From the NCBI GenBank assembly GCA_026417795.1, contig JAOACP010000014.1, positions 1-49,446 on the forward strand: a stretch of DNA of 49,446 bases, read 5' to 3'. A program made the translations under genes and the position numbers. Below the pieces are notes generated by a model. The model made no database searches, was not told where the DNA came from, and saw only the letters and a list, made by a program, of their open reading frames with translations. Below are positions 25,077 to 34,007 of this stretch, piece after piece. The stretch's first letter is position 1; every line of letters begins with the position of its first letter. The DNA is from Thermanaerothrix sp. GTDB taxonomy: Bacteria > Synergistota > Synergistia > Synergistales > Synergistaceae.

Positions 25077-26987
25077 CTACCTCTTAAGGTTTATCAGTTC
25101 CTCCAGCACCTGGTCCGATGTGGTTATCACCCGGGCGTTGGCCTGGAAGCCCCTCTGAGCCACTATAAGGTTCACGAACTCCTGAGACAGGTCCACGTTG
25201 GACATCTCAAGGTTGCTCCCCATTATGCGGCCAGCCCCTCCTTCCATGGGCTTCACTATCTGGGCTATGCCGGAGTTGGCGGACTCAGAGAACACCGTGG
25301 AACCCTCCTTGTTGAGCCCCTGGGGGTTCGCGAAGAGCGCCAGTGCCATCTTATATAGAGGCTGGCGCTGGCCGTTGCTGTAGACCCCCTGCACGGTGCC
25401 GTCGGAGCTCACCGCGTAGTCCTGCAACACTCCCATGGGATAACCGTCCTGGTAGTAGGCCTTGGTGGTGAAGGCGGACCCGTACTGGGTAACCCCCTCT
25501 ATGGCCTCCTTGCCGAAGGACCTGCCGCTGAAGTCAAGCTTCACCGTTGAGTCCTCGGCGCCCAGGGCGGCGAAGTTTATGGTGACGTCAAACTCCGAAA
25601 CCCCCTCTATCTTCCCCAGGGAGTCGAAGTTGATCACCCCGGTGTTGTTCGTAAGGGTTATGTCCGGCTCATCGGGCAGGAATGCCCTCCACCTCCACTG
25701 GTTGTTGTCTATCTTCTCCCAGGACACCTCCAGGGTGTGGGGGTTCCCCAAGCTGTCGTATATGTCCATCTTGCTGGTGTGGATGCTGCTTAAGCGGTTG
25801 TTAAGCGTAGCCACCGTGGTGGCCCCATCCTTAACCACGAGGCCCAACCCATCGGTGGTGGCCTGAACGGTAATGGCGTTGCCGCTCGGCGACTGGGCGG
25901 CGGTCAATATGTTCTGAGCAGCGCTCAGGTCAAAGGTTCCGTCCGCCTTGGTGGGAACCGTAAGTGAAAACCGGGTTGCGGCGCCGCCCGCCGAAGCGTC
26001 GGGCCCCCATAGCACCAGCTCCTTGTAGCCGTTGGCGGCAACGTCGTTGAACTCCGCCAGGTACCGATACACGTTGTTGGACGCGTCGGTCACGGTGAGC
26101 ACCTCAAAGTCCATCATGGCGGAGAGGTCCACGGTGCTGCTGTTGGTTCCATCGGTGACCGTGAGCTTGCCGGTCAGAGGATCGTACGAAGCCCCCGTAA
26201 AGGCCCCCGCGGTGGTAACCTGGGTCAAGTTGGGAAGCAGCGACGTTGGGTCCACCGTGGGACCAGCGGCGGGGAACCCAAGCTGAACCGAGTTGGTCCC
26301 GTCCGTTAAGGTGAGGAAGTTGCCCACCGTACCGGCCTCCGCTATGTTGTTAAGCGTGTACGTGTTGGCGCCCAGGACTATCTTGACCGACGAGTCGTTG
26401 CCGGTTATGCCCATGGGAAGGTGCGATTTAACCCGGCTGTCCAGGTTGCACCGGTAACCCCCAAGCTGGGTCTTCCGGGCCTCAAGCTTCTGCCCCACCG
26501 GTATGTTTATGCTCCCCAAGGGGCCTTCGATGTACTTGGTGGGATCCGTGGGATCCTTCTCCATCTTGTACCCCTGGTACATGTAGCCCGATCCGGACAT
26601 CACAAGGTTGCCGCCGGAGTCCAGGGTGGCGGATCCAGCCCTGGTGTAAAGGGTGTCCGCCCCGTTCTTAACCACGAAGTACCCGTCCCCGGACACCGCG
26701 AAGTCGTTTCGGTTGCCGGTGTACTGCATGGTGCCCTGGGTGTGTATGGTCTCCACGGCCCCCACCAGGCTTCCAAGACCTATCTGCATGGGGTTTATGC
26801 CGCCCCTGCCCTGCCCAGCGTCGGGGGACATGGCGCCCCTCACGTTCTGGTACAGAAGGTCCTGAAAGAGCACGTTAGACTTCTTAAAACCCGTGGTGTT
26901 CACGTTGGCTATGTTGTTACCCACCACGTCCAGATAGGTTTGATGCCCCTTGACGCCGGTGACTCCAGAATATAGGGACCTCAGCAT
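25077..26987 (-). CDS. flgE: Flagellar hook protein FlgE
   Basis: FlgE builds the flagellar hook and is exported by the flagellar type III system. The 636-residue protein is longer than enterobacterial FlgE (about 400) because of a large, Thr/Ala-rich, beta-rich middle insert (about 190-400). The N-terminal rod-type motif (LYSGVTG, VVGNNIANVNTTGFKKS) and the C-terminal SNVDLSQEFVNLIVAQRGFQANARV are standard. Residues Lys167, Cys180 and Asn181 (QKLEARK, YRCNLDS) fit the lysinoalanine crosslink pattern of spirochaete FlgE; Cys180 is the only cysteine. It follows flgD and precedes flbD. Confidence 0.97.
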   Translation of the reverse strand: MLRSLYSGVTGVKGHQTYLDVVGNNIANVNTTGFKKSNVLFQDLLYQNVRGAMSPDAGQGRGGINPMQIGLGSLVGAVETIHTQGTMQYTGNRNDFAVSGDGYFVVKNGADTLYTRAGSATLDSGGNLVMSGSGYMYQGYKMEKDPTDPTKYIEGPLGSINIPVGQKLEARKTQLGGYRCNLDSRVKSHLPMGITGNDSSVKIVLGANTYTLNNIAEAGTVGNFLTLTDGTNSVQLGFPAAGPTVDPTSLLPNLTQVTTAGAFTGASYDPLTGKLTVTDGTNSSTVDLSAMMDFEVLTVTDASNNVYRYLAEFNDVAANGYKELVLWGPDASAGGAATRFSLTVPTKADGTFDLSAAQNILTAAQSPSGNAITVQATTDGLGLVVKDGATTVATLNNRLSSIHTSKMDIYDSLGNPHTLEVSWEKIDNNQWRWRAFLPDEPDITLTNNTGVINFDSLGKIEGVSEFDVTINFAALGAEDSTVKLDFSGRSFGKEAIEGVTQYGSAFTTKAYYQDGYPMGVLQDYAVSSDGTVQGVYSNGQRQPLYKMALALFANPQGLNKEGSTVFSESANSGIAQIVKPMEGGAGRIMGSNLEMSNVDLSQEFVNLIVAQRGFQANARVITTSDQVLEELINLKR

Positions 26988-27093
26988 CTCAAGCTTCCTC
27001 CTCCTAATAAAGCGATAAAGGCCATACCTTCCCTAGATCCCAAAGCCCTCCGTCCCTGGGGGCCAAACCATCCAAAGGCGCTAGAACACCAGG

Positions 27094-27504
27094 TCATCCC
27101 ACGTACTGCACCTTGTCCATGGGGATCGACTTGCCGTCCTTAAGGTGAAGGGTGACGGCGCCGTCCTTCATCTCTACGAACTGCACCACCCCAGCGGCGT
27201 CAGATCCGTCTTCACCGGTGTAGCCCACCGTGCGCCCCACGTAGTTCACCGCCGACGCCATGGACATCTTGGCCAAACTCTCTATCCCCTTGGCCATGTT
27301 CACCTGCTGCTCCAAGGCGGAGAACTGGGCCATCTGGGCTATGAAGTCCTTGTCCTTAAGGGGGTCCAGCGGGTCCTGATGGGTCAGCTGGGCCACCAGG
27401 AGCTTCAGGAAATCGTCCTTACCTAGCTCCGTCTTGGTGGTCCGCTGTTTCTCCGCTCCAACCTCCACGCCGCTGCCGCTTACCCCGTTAACCCCGTCAG
27501 CCAT
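27094..27504 (-). CDS. flgD: Flagellar hook cap protein FlgD
   Basis: FlgD is the scaffold that caps the growing hook. The 136-residue protein is a short FlgD (Bacillus length) with the conserved N-terminal block GKDDFLKLLVAQLTHQDPL, then KDFIAQMAQFSALEQ and a small beta-rich C-terminal part (VGRTVGYTGEDG). Longer FlgDs have an extra Ig-like domain, which is missing here. It comes after fliK and about 107 bases before flgE; nothing else was found in that gap. Confidence 0.95.
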   Translation of the reverse strand: MADGVNGVSGSGVEVGAEKQRTTKTELGKDDFLKLLVAQLTHQDPLDPLKDKDFIAQMAQFSALEQQVNMAKGIESLAKMSMASAVNYVGRTVGYTGEDGSDAAGVVQFVEMKDGAVTLHLKDGKSIPMDKVQYVG

Positions 27505-27516
27505 CCCTATACCTCC

Positions 27517-29064
27517 TCACGCAAGCCAGTGCAAAAGCCCGTTCCTCAGGTCAACCCTGAAAAGCTGGCCATCCTCAACTTCCTCTCCGTCCCCCTCAAT
27601 CCCCACGGAAGACCTCCTGCCCTTCCCCGACGGGCCATCCTTGGGACGGCGCTCATCGTTCCTCAAGTCCACCGAAAGGCCCGACACCTGAAGGCCCTGG
27701 GCTTCCAGGGACTCCTTAAGCCGCTGTGACTGGGCCTGCACCATCCCAAGAAGCTCACGGTTGTCAACCCTTATCCGGGCGCTCACCTCGCCCCCATCCA
27801 GGAGGAGCTGAACCTCAACCCGGCCCAAAGAGGGAGGCTCCACAACAACCGTGGCCCTGCCGGCTCCGGACGCGGCCTCCTGGAACACCCGAACCAGGCC
27901 CTCGCCAAGCGCCGCTTCCCCGGTGTGCCCAAGCCTCAGGGGCCAAGCCCCTGGGGCCGGGGCGGGGTCCAAGACAGACCCATTAAAACCCGCCTCCCGG
28001 TGAGGGGCAAGGTGGTTCAGCAAAGATCCCTGGGGCACTGGTCTATCCTTCCTCGCCCCATGGGAGGCCTCCGAAACCCTCAAGACCTCCCCCTGCTCCT
28101 CCTCGAAACCCCTCTTGTTCCTCAAGGACACATCCCTTGACCCCTGGGACGGCCTTAGAGCTTCAAGGGGCGAGCCGCCAACCCTGGGAGCATCATCCTC
28201 CAGGACCGATCTGCCTTCCAGCTTCCCATGGGCGGCTACGGCCTTCAAAGGCGGCTCCGCCTGGGATTTAGCCTCCATGGATAAACCCGGTGGATCGGCC
28301 TGAGCACGGGCGTCTTCCAAAGAACCTGGAACTCCGTCCTCTACCTCGGCTGAAACCGCCGTGGCTAAGGCCTCCGAACCCGCAACGCAAAGCTCCCTTT
28401 GGCCCTTGGCGCCCCTCCCCATCTCCTCCAAAGCGGCGATGAACCGGGAGAGCCTCACGCCTACGGGATCATCCTCCACCCATGCCTCTTTGGCTTCTGA
28501 GGGGCCGTCCTCGCCGCATCCCAGGGCCCTTGCCTCATCGTCTCCCATGGGCGCACCCTCGCCGTGGGCACGGAAGCTAAGGTCTCCTTCCACCTCCCAA
28601 CCCGCTGGGGCGCCATCGCTGCATTCCTCGTCGCTTCCCTTAAAGAACAGATGACTCAAAGGCGCCTCAACCCCACGGGAGGACGGGGAAGAAACCTGGT
28701 TTGCGCAATCATCGGGAACTGTTGGATCCTCTACGGACTTGCCGAGGGCCGCATTTAAATTTAAAAGCCGCTGCCTCAGGTGCCACTTAAGGCCAACGGC
28801 GCCAGCCGACACCTTCCCCTGCGGCGCCTCCCTTGTCCCTTGCGCCTCGGCCAATCCGATTAAATCACCAAAGGCCGCCTCCACCTGCACCCCCTCGGAA
28901 CCCTCGCCGGCAAGGGCCCTCTCCAAAGCGCTTGCGAAGGGGTTCCCATCCCCGGATGACAGAACCAACCCCCCCTCAGGGGACCGCACTCCCCCCAAGG
29001 GGCGCACCGCTTCTCCGGAGCTAACCGTCCCCTGATCCAAAGGGAAAACCGAAAGGTCACCCAT
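27517..29064 (-). CDS. fliK: Flagellar hook-length control protein FliK
   Basis: FliK measures the hook and triggers the FlhB switch. The 515-residue protein has a long, low-complexity, acidic N-terminal part and a C-terminal core (about 405-480) with the family pattern: RATVVVEPPSLGRVEVQLLL, then ARIRVDNRELLGMVQAQSQRL and LEAQGLQVSGLSVDL. The latter matches the FliK C-domain signature well. It lies between the MotE-like gene and flgD, as ylxF-fliK-flgD in Bacillus subtilis. A second, shorter FliK-like gene is found at the head of the region (47914-48936). Confidence 0.9.
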   Translation of the reverse strand: MGDLSVFPLDQGTVSSGEAVRPLGGVRSPEGGLVLSSGDGNPFASALERALAGEGSEGVQVEAAFGDLIGLAEAQGTREAPQGKVSAGAVGLKWHLRQRLLNLNAALGKSVEDPTVPDDCANQVSSPSSRGVEAPLSHLFFKGSDEECSDGAPAGWEVEGDLSFRAHGEGAPMGDDEARALGCGEDGPSEAKEAWVEDDPVGVRLSRFIAALEEMGRGAKGQRELCVAGSEALATAVSAEVEDGVPGSLEDARAQADPPGLSMEAKSQAEPPLKAVAAHGKLEGRSVLEDDAPRVGGSPLEALRPSQGSRDVSLRNKRGFEEEQGEVLRVSEASHGARKDRPVPQGSLLNHLAPHREAGFNGSVLDPAPAPGAWPLRLGHTGEAALGEGLVRVFQEAASGAGRATVVVEPPSLGRVEVQLLLDGGEVSARIRVDNRELLGMVQAQSQRLKESLEAQGLQVSGLSVDLRNDERRPKDGPSGKGRRSSVGIEGDGEEVEDGQLFRVDLRNGLLHWLA

Positions 29065-29079
29065 GAACGCACCTCCACG

Positions 29080-29772
29080 TCAAGGCTTCTTACCCATCTT
29101 AGCAAGCCGTTCCGTCAGCCTCGCCGCCCGGTCCGCGTCCATGCGTCCCAGTATCTTGGCCGCCTGTTCGTTAGGCAGCCTTGAGAGTATCTCCACCGCC
29201 AGGTCCTCGTCCATCTTGCCCAGTATCTGGGCCGCGTTCCTGGGGGACATGTCCTTGTAGGTCTTCAATACATCCTCCAGGGACTCCTCTAAGACCTGCG
29301 GTTTTGTATCGTCGCTCGAGGCAAGCTCCTTTAGCTTCGCCTGGAGTTCCTCCTGAAGCTTCACAACCTGAAGGGTCCTGCGGCTTAAGTCCTCGGAGAC
29401 CGCCTCCGCGGCGGCCTTCTCCCGGTCCAGCTCCGCCTTCATCTTGGCCAGGTTCTCCTCCATGAGCTTGATCTCCATCATCCGGCGGTCCTGGGCGGAC
29501 ATGGCGTAGGTGGAGGGTATGCCCAGGGCGGCGCCCAAAGAAGATCCCACCTTGGGTATGCGGTACACGGCGCTGAAGAGAGGCCCCCTGAGGTCCACCG
29601 CCCCTGAAAAGTGAAGCCCCAGCGCCGCCCCAAGGGACAAGAGCAGGATCAGCCCAAGGCGCTTAAGAGCGGAAGAGCCCTTGGACTTCTTTTTCTTGTC
29701 ATCCTTCTTAGGCTGTTCCTTCGGCCTCTCCTCCAGGAGCTCCTCCTTATCTATCTCCACGTCCTGGGGCAT
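29080..29772 (-). CDS. MotE-like / MgtE-N-domain flagellar protein (YlxF)
   Basis: A 230-residue bitopic membrane protein. A Lys-rich cytoplasmic start (about 1-36) is followed by one membrane helix (about 37-60), a long coiled coil (about 95-155) and a C-terminal MgtE N-domain-like helical repeat (MSPRNAAQILGKMDEDLAVEIL, LPNEQAAKILGRM). This layout matches MotE, a periplasmic chaperone for the stator protein MotC in Sinorhizobium, and YlxF of Bacillus at the same operon position. The ATG at 29772 has GGGGAGGT eight bases upstream; a GTG one codon earlier is possible. It probably aids stator or basal-body assembly, by inference from relatives. Confidence 0.85.
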   Translation of the reverse strand: MPQDVEIDKEELLEERPKEQPKKDDKKKKSKGSSALKRLGLILLLSLGAALGLHFSGAVDLRGPLFSAVYRIPKVGSSLGAALGIPSTYAMSAQDRRMMEIKLMEENLAKMKAELDREKAAAEAVSEDLSRRTLQVVKLQEELQAKLKELASSDDTKPQVLEESLEDVLKTYKDMSPRNAAQILGKMDEDLAVEILSRLPNEQAAKILGRMDADRAARLTERLAKMGKKP

Positions 29773-30359
29773 CACATGCTACCTCCCCGGTCATACTTCC
29801 TGTACAGTGCCAACACGTTCTTCACGTACCTCTGGGTCTCGGGGAACGGAGGAACCCCGCCGTAGGAGTCAACCCTGCCAGCTCCGGCGTTGTAAGCCGC
29901 CAGGGCCTTCTCCACATCCCCGCCGTAGCGCTCAATGAGCTGGGCCAGGTACTTTATCCCCCCCTCCAGGTTCCTCACCGGATCCCTGGGATCCACCCCC
30001 AAAGCCCTGGCGGTTCCCGGCATGAGCTGCATGAGCCCTATGGCCCCTGCGCTGGACACCGCGTCCTCCCGACCCCCAGACTCGTGCCTCATCACCGCCC
30101 TCGCAAGATCCGGATCCACCCCGTACTGCTCGCAAAGGCGCCTCAACTCCGGCTCCCACTTCATAAGCCGCTCCGACACGCTGGAAGGGACCTCCGGGTC
30201 TCCCTCCGGAAGGGACGGATCCCCAAGGTCCCCCTGGGCCTTGGAGAGCACCTCCTCAAAGGACGCGGCCTCCCCCATCGGCCTTCTCTCGATGCCAAAA
30301 CGTGACTCTATCTCCCTTATCCTTCCAAGGACAGCATCCATGCAACCCTCGGGCCTCAT
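29772..30359 (-). CDS. Lytic transglycosylase (SLT-type) in the flagellar operon
   Basis: This enzyme is expected to cleave peptidoglycan to let the rod through. The 195-residue protein has a C-terminal SLT domain (about 72-190) with the catalytic Glu93 in MRHESGG, GLMQLMPGTARALG, AAYNAGAGRV and a closing ETQRYVKNVL. The N-terminal 60 residues are hydrophilic and have no signal peptide or lipoprotein motif, so export through the flagellar apparatus (as for FlgJ or SltF-type enzymes) is the likely route; that is inference. It sits between fliJ and the MotE-like gene and overlaps both by four bases or less. Bacillus subtilis has no such gene here. Confidence 0.93.
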   Translation of the reverse strand: MRPEGCMDAVLGRIREIESRFGIERRPMGEAASFEEVLSKAQGDLGDPSLPEGDPEVPSSVSERLMKWEPELRRLCEQYGVDPDLARAVMRHESGGREDAVSSAGAIGLMQLMPGTARALGVDPRDPVRNLEGGIKYLAQLIERYGGDVEKALAAYNAGAGRVDSYGGVPPFPETQRYVKNVLALYRKYDRGGSM

Positions 30360-30802
30360 GCCGCACCTCCAACCCCGTTTCTACGAAGAGCAATCTCATC
30401 CAAAAGGGCCTGCTCCGCCGCGGACTCCTCCGCCGCCAGCCGGGACCTAAGGCGCCCCATGTAGTTCTCCAACACCTTAAGGTCCCGATGGCTCTCCTTT
30501 ATGGCCTCCACTGTCCGCTCTATCTCGCAAAGACACCTCTCAAGGTCCTCCCCGGCGGAACGAACCCTGTCCTGGGCGGAATCGATGGAACTCCTCATCA
30601 TCCAAAGATCCCTGGCGCTTACGGTGCCGCACAGGGACCTGAAATCCTCCTCCGCCCTCAAACGCTCCTCCTCGAGCTGCCTTATCCGCCTGCGGAAGGC
30701 CTCTTCTTCCTCCCGGCGCCTCGCGAGCTCGGACCTACGCTGGTCCAGCTCCGCCTCATAGGTCCTGTATATCCTCTCAAACCTGGCTATGCGCTGCCTC
30801 AT
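30356..30802 (-). CDS. fliJ: Flagellar export protein FliJ
   Basis: FliJ is a coiled-coil stalk protein of the flagellar export ATPase complex, linking FliI to FlhA. The 148-residue protein is nearly all charged alpha helix (two antiparallel helices, about 3-65 and 70-138), rich in Arg and Glu, the normal FliJ make-up. Sequence identity in this family is low, so the call rests on length, coiled-coil character and position after fliI. The ATG at 30802 was chosen, with GGTGGTG seven bases upstream. The end overlaps the transglycosylase gene. Confidence 0.88.
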   Translation of the reverse strand: MRQRIARFERIYRTYEAELDQRRSELARRREEEEAFRRRIRQLEEERLRAEEDFRSLCGTVSARDLWMMRSSIDSAQDRVRSAGEDLERCLCEIERTVEAIKESHRDLKVLENYMGRLRSRLAAEESAAEQALLDEIALRRNGVGGAA

Positions 30803-30825
30803 CAAGGGACACCACCCCCCTCATC

Positions 30826-32145
30826 TCAAAAGGGCGCAAGCTCCAAAAGCCTTGACACGGTCTCCTCAAAACCGCTTCTCTCGTGCATCCCCTGTCTTAG
30901 GAAGTTTCGGACCTCCTCCAGGTGTTCCAAAGCCCAGTCTATCCTGGAATTGCTGCCCGCCCTGTAGGCCCCTATGTTTATGAGGTCCTGGGCCTCCTCG
31001 TAAACCGCCAGCAGCTCCCTGACCCTTCCCGCCGCCATAAGGTGCTCCTCCGAAACTATGCTGGGCATGACGCGGCTCACGCTGCGCCCCACCTCCACGG
31101 AGGGATAGTGGTTCTTGGCCGCCAACGAACGGCTAAGTACTATGTGGCCGTCCAGGATGCCCCGCACCGTATCCGCCACGGGCTCGTTCATGTCGTCCCC
31201 CTCCACCAGAACGGTGTATATGGCGGTGATGCTACCCCGCTCCCCAGCGCCGGACCTCTCCAGAAGCCTCGGGAGAAACGCGAACACCGATGGGGTGTAC
31301 CCCTTGGTGGCCGGCGGCTCCCCTATGGCAAGCCCCACGTCACGCTGGGCCATGGCCACCCGGGTGACCGAGTCCATCATGAGCAGCACGTTGGCCCCCT
31401 GGTCTCGGAAGTACTCCGCCACAGCGGTGGCGGTGAGCGAAGCCTTGAGCCTCACCAGCGGGGGCTGGTCCGATGTGGCCACCACCACCACGGACCTCTT
31501 AAGCCCCTCGGGCCCCAGGTCCCGGTCCACGAACTCCCTGACCTCCCTGCCCCGTTCACCCACCAGGGCTATGACGTTCACGTCCGCCTCGGTGTTGCGG
31601 GCCATCATCCCAAGAAGCACGCTCTTGCCAACGCCGGAGCCGGCGAATATGCCCACCCTCTGGCCCTGGCCCAACGTCAAAAGGCCGTCTATCACCCGTA
31701 CCCCCACCGAAAGGGGGCGCTCTATCATCTGGCGCCTCAAGGGGTGCGGGGGCGAAGCGTAAAGGGGGTAGAACTCGCTGGCCCCCACGGGCCCCAGGTC
31801 GTCTATGGGGTTCCCAAGGCCGTCCAGGATCCTCCCCAACAGATCCTCCCCCACGTGGACCCCAAGGGTGGGGCCAAGGGCCGCCACGTCGCAGCCCGGA
31901 CCTATGTCGTTGAGGTCCCCAAGGGGCATCAGCAACACCCGGTCGTCCCGGAAGCCCACCACCTCCGCCTTCAAGGGGTTCCTGCGGTTCCTAAAGGATA
32001 TCTCGCAAAGGTCCCCAACCTGCACGTCCGGCCCCTGGGACTCTATGACGAGGCCAACCACCTGAACCACCCGGCCGTTGAGCCGTATGAGCTCCGTCCT
32101 GTCAAGCCGCCCCTCAAGGGCCTTTAAAACCTCAATCCCCCTCAA
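30826..32145 (-). CDS. fliI: Flagellar export ATPase FliI
   Basis: FliI is the ATPase that energises flagellar export. The 439-residue protein has the F1-beta-like fold: Walker A AGSGVGKS (about 168-175), the catalytic segment LVGERGREVREF and Walker B in NVLLMMDSVTRVAMAQRDV. GEPPATKGYTPSVFAFLPRLLER is diagnostic of type III ATPases. The TTG at 32145 was chosen because GGAGGAG lies seven bases upstream and the length then fits; it overlaps the end of fliH by 14 bases. An upstream start at 32229 would lie within fliH. Confidence 0.96.
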   Translation of the reverse strand: MRGIEVLKALEGRLDRTELIRLNGRVVQVVGLVIESQGPDVQVGDLCEISFRNRRNPLKAEVVGFRDDRVLLMPLGDLNDIGPGCDVAALGPTLGVHVGEDLLGRILDGLGNPIDDLGPVGASEFYPLYASPPHPLRRQMIERPLSVGVRVIDGLLTLGQGQRVGIFAGSGVGKSVLLGMMARNTEADVNVIALVGERGREVREFVDRDLGPEGLKRSVVVVATSDQPPLVRLKASLTATAVAEYFRDQGANVLLMMDSVTRVAMAQRDVGLAIGEPPATKGYTPSVFAFLPRLLERSGAGERGSITAIYTVLVEGDDMNEPVADTVRGILDGHIVLSRSLAAKNHYPSVEVGRSVSRVMPSIVSEEHLMAAGRVRELLAVYEEAQDLINIGAYRAGSNSRIDWALEHLEEVRNFLRQGMHERSGFEETVSRLLELAPF

Positions 32146-32989
32146 CTTCGTCTCCTCCGAAGAGAAGGGACGACACCTGAAGTCCCACCTGCTCCAGCTG
32201 GGTCCTCCATCGGGCGTCGTAGACCCCAAGGTTCGTCTCCACTATGCAGCTCCCCTTGTCCACGTCGGGGTCTGGGATAACCTCAAGATGCCGGTTGCCC
32301 CGAAGCAGGTCCCCAAACTCCGCCAGGGCCCTCTCCACGTTGCCGTGGTCCTCGGGGTTAAGGTACACGAGCAGCCTCTCCCGGTCGCTTATCTTGGCGA
32401 GCACCCCTTTAAGGACCCGCAAGGCCACCCCTTCGTCCATCCGAACCCGGTCAAGGAGCATCCTGGAAAGGGTCTTCTCCCACAGCCTCACCATCTGGGG
32501 CACCAAAAGCCCCAGCAACGCCTCCCGTTCCTCCTCCAGGGACCTATGGAACCGCTCCGCCATCCCCAGGGCCTCCTGGAACTTGGACCGGTAAAGTTCT
32601 TCCATCTCCTCCCTGGCGGACCGAAGGCCCTCCTCCCGGCCTTGCCTTAGGCCCTCCTCCCGGCCCTCCGCCTCCGCCTCAGAGCGGGCCTCCTGGATCT
32701 TAATGGCCGCCTCCTTGAGAAAGGCCTCCCTCTCCTCCTCCTGGCGGAGCTTCAAGGAGACCAGCTCCCCCTCCAGGGCGGCAGCCCTGTCCTGAGCCCT
32801 CTTGAGCTCCTCCTCCAGAAGGGCCAACCGCTCCCTTAAAAGGTCCTCTTCCGAGGGGGCGGCATTTGGGAGCTCCTTTGGGTCATCCCCCTTCAAGGGA
32901 TCCTCCAAAGGCCTAGCCTTGGCGCCTATCCGAACCGCCTCGGGCAGCACTCGGACCGCCTTCAAGAGTCTGTGACGGGAGCTAGACAA
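32132..32989 (-). CDS. fliH: Flagellar export ATPase regulator FliH
   Basis: FliH binds FliI and tethers it to the C-ring. The 285-residue protein has a long charged helical N-terminal half (coiled coil about 45-150) containing repeats of the G-rich type (GREEGLRQGREEGLRSAREE), followed by a C-terminal FliH/HrpE-type domain ending in VDKGSCIVETNLGVYDARW, the usual FliH signature. The TTG at 32989 has GGAGGAG four bases upstream and overlaps the fliG stop; an ATG at 33007 would overlap fliG by 26 bases and is the alternative. Confidence 0.93.
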   Translation of the reverse strand: MSSSRHRLLKAVRVLPEAVRIGAKARPLEDPLKGDDPKELPNAAPSEEDLLRERLALLEEELKRAQDRAAALEGELVSLKLRQEEEREAFLKEAAIKIQEARSEAEAEGREEGLRQGREEGLRSAREEMEELYRSKFQEALGMAERFHRSLEEEREALLGLLVPQMVRLWEKTLSRMLLDRVRMDEGVALRVLKGVLAKISDRERLLVYLNPEDHGNVERALAEFGDLLRGNRHLEVIPDPDVDKGSCIVETNLGVYDARWRTQLEQVGLQVSSLLFGGDEVEGD

Positions 32990-33992
32990 CCAGCTCCTCC
33001 TCTCCACCCCTGGCTATGACGATCTCTCCCGCCTCCTCCAGGGAACGCACTATGTTCACTATCTTCTGCTGGGCCTCCTCCACCATTCTGACCCGCACGG
33101 GACCCATGAAGTCCATGTCCTCCTTCAGCATGTCCGCCGCCCGCTTGGACATGTTGCGGAAGAACTTCGCCTTCAGCTCCTCCGTGGCTCCCTTCAGGGC
33201 CAGGGCGAGGTCCTTCATGTCCACCTCACGGAGCACCCGCTGCAGGGACCGGTCGTCCATGCCCATGATGTCCTCGAACACGAAGAGCCGTTTCTTTATC
33301 TCCTCCGCCAGCTCCGGATCCTGTTCCTCCAGGGCCTCTATTATGTTCCGCTCGGTACCCCGGTCCACCCGGTTTATTATGGCCACCACCGCGTCCACCC
33401 CTCCCGCCATGGTGAAGTCCTGCCCCATGACGGTGGAGAGCTTCCTCTCCAGCACCCGCTCCACCTCCCGAAGCACCTCCGGGGTTATCCGGTCCATCCG
33501 GGCTATGCGCCGGGCCACGTCCCACTGGGAGGAAGGCGGAAGGCCGCCCAGTACCTGCCCCGCCTGCTCCGGCGAAAGGTAAGACAGTATGAGGGCGATG
33601 GTCTGGGGATGCTCCCCCTGGATGAAGGATATGAGCTGCGACGGGTCCGCATGGCGCACGAAGTCGAAGGGGCGCACCTGAAGGCTGGCGGTGATCCGCC
33701 GCAGGATGTCCTGGGCCCGCTCGGGGCCCAGGGCCTGCTCAAGCAGCTTCCTGGCGTAGTCCACGCCCCCCTGGGTCATGAACTCCCGGGCCATTATTAT
33801 CTCCTGGGCCTCCTTGAGGACCTCGAGCTTCGTCTCCGGGGTTATCTTCCTCATGTTGGCTATCTCAAGGGTAAGAAGCTCTATGGTGGCGTCGTCCAGG
33901 TGACGGTAAACCTGGGCTGACACCTCCGGCCCTATGGCCACCAAGAATATGGCGGCCTTCTCCCTGCCCCTGAGGTCCTTGGCCTTTGCCAT
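32982..33992 (-). CDS. fliG: Flagellar motor switch protein FliG
   Basis: FliG is the rotor protein that transmits torque from MotA. The 336-residue protein has the N-domain that binds FliF (KAAIFLVAIGPEVSAQVYRHL), the middle armadillo domain with FIQGEHPQTIALILSYL (the EHPQ motif), and the C-terminal torque helix with charged residues (DMKDLALALKGA and SKRAADMLKEDMDFMGPVR). Length and motifs are standard. It follows fliF and overlaps fliH. Confidence 0.97.
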   Translation of the reverse strand: MAKAKDLRGREKAAIFLVAIGPEVSAQVYRHLDDATIELLTLEIANMRKITPETKLEVLKEAQEIIMAREFMTQGGVDYARKLLEQALGPERAQDILRRITASLQVRPFDFVRHADPSQLISFIQGEHPQTIALILSYLSPEQAGQVLGGLPPSSQWDVARRIARMDRITPEVLREVERVLERKLSTVMGQDFTMAGGVDAVVAIINRVDRGTERNIIEALEEQDPELAEEIKKRLFVFEDIMGMDDRSLQRVLREVDMKDLALALKGATEELKAKFFRNMSKRAADMLKEDMDFMGPVRVRMVEEAQQKIVNIVRSLEEAGEIVIARGGEEELVV

Positions 33993-34007
33993 CTCAACCC
34001 GCCCTTC

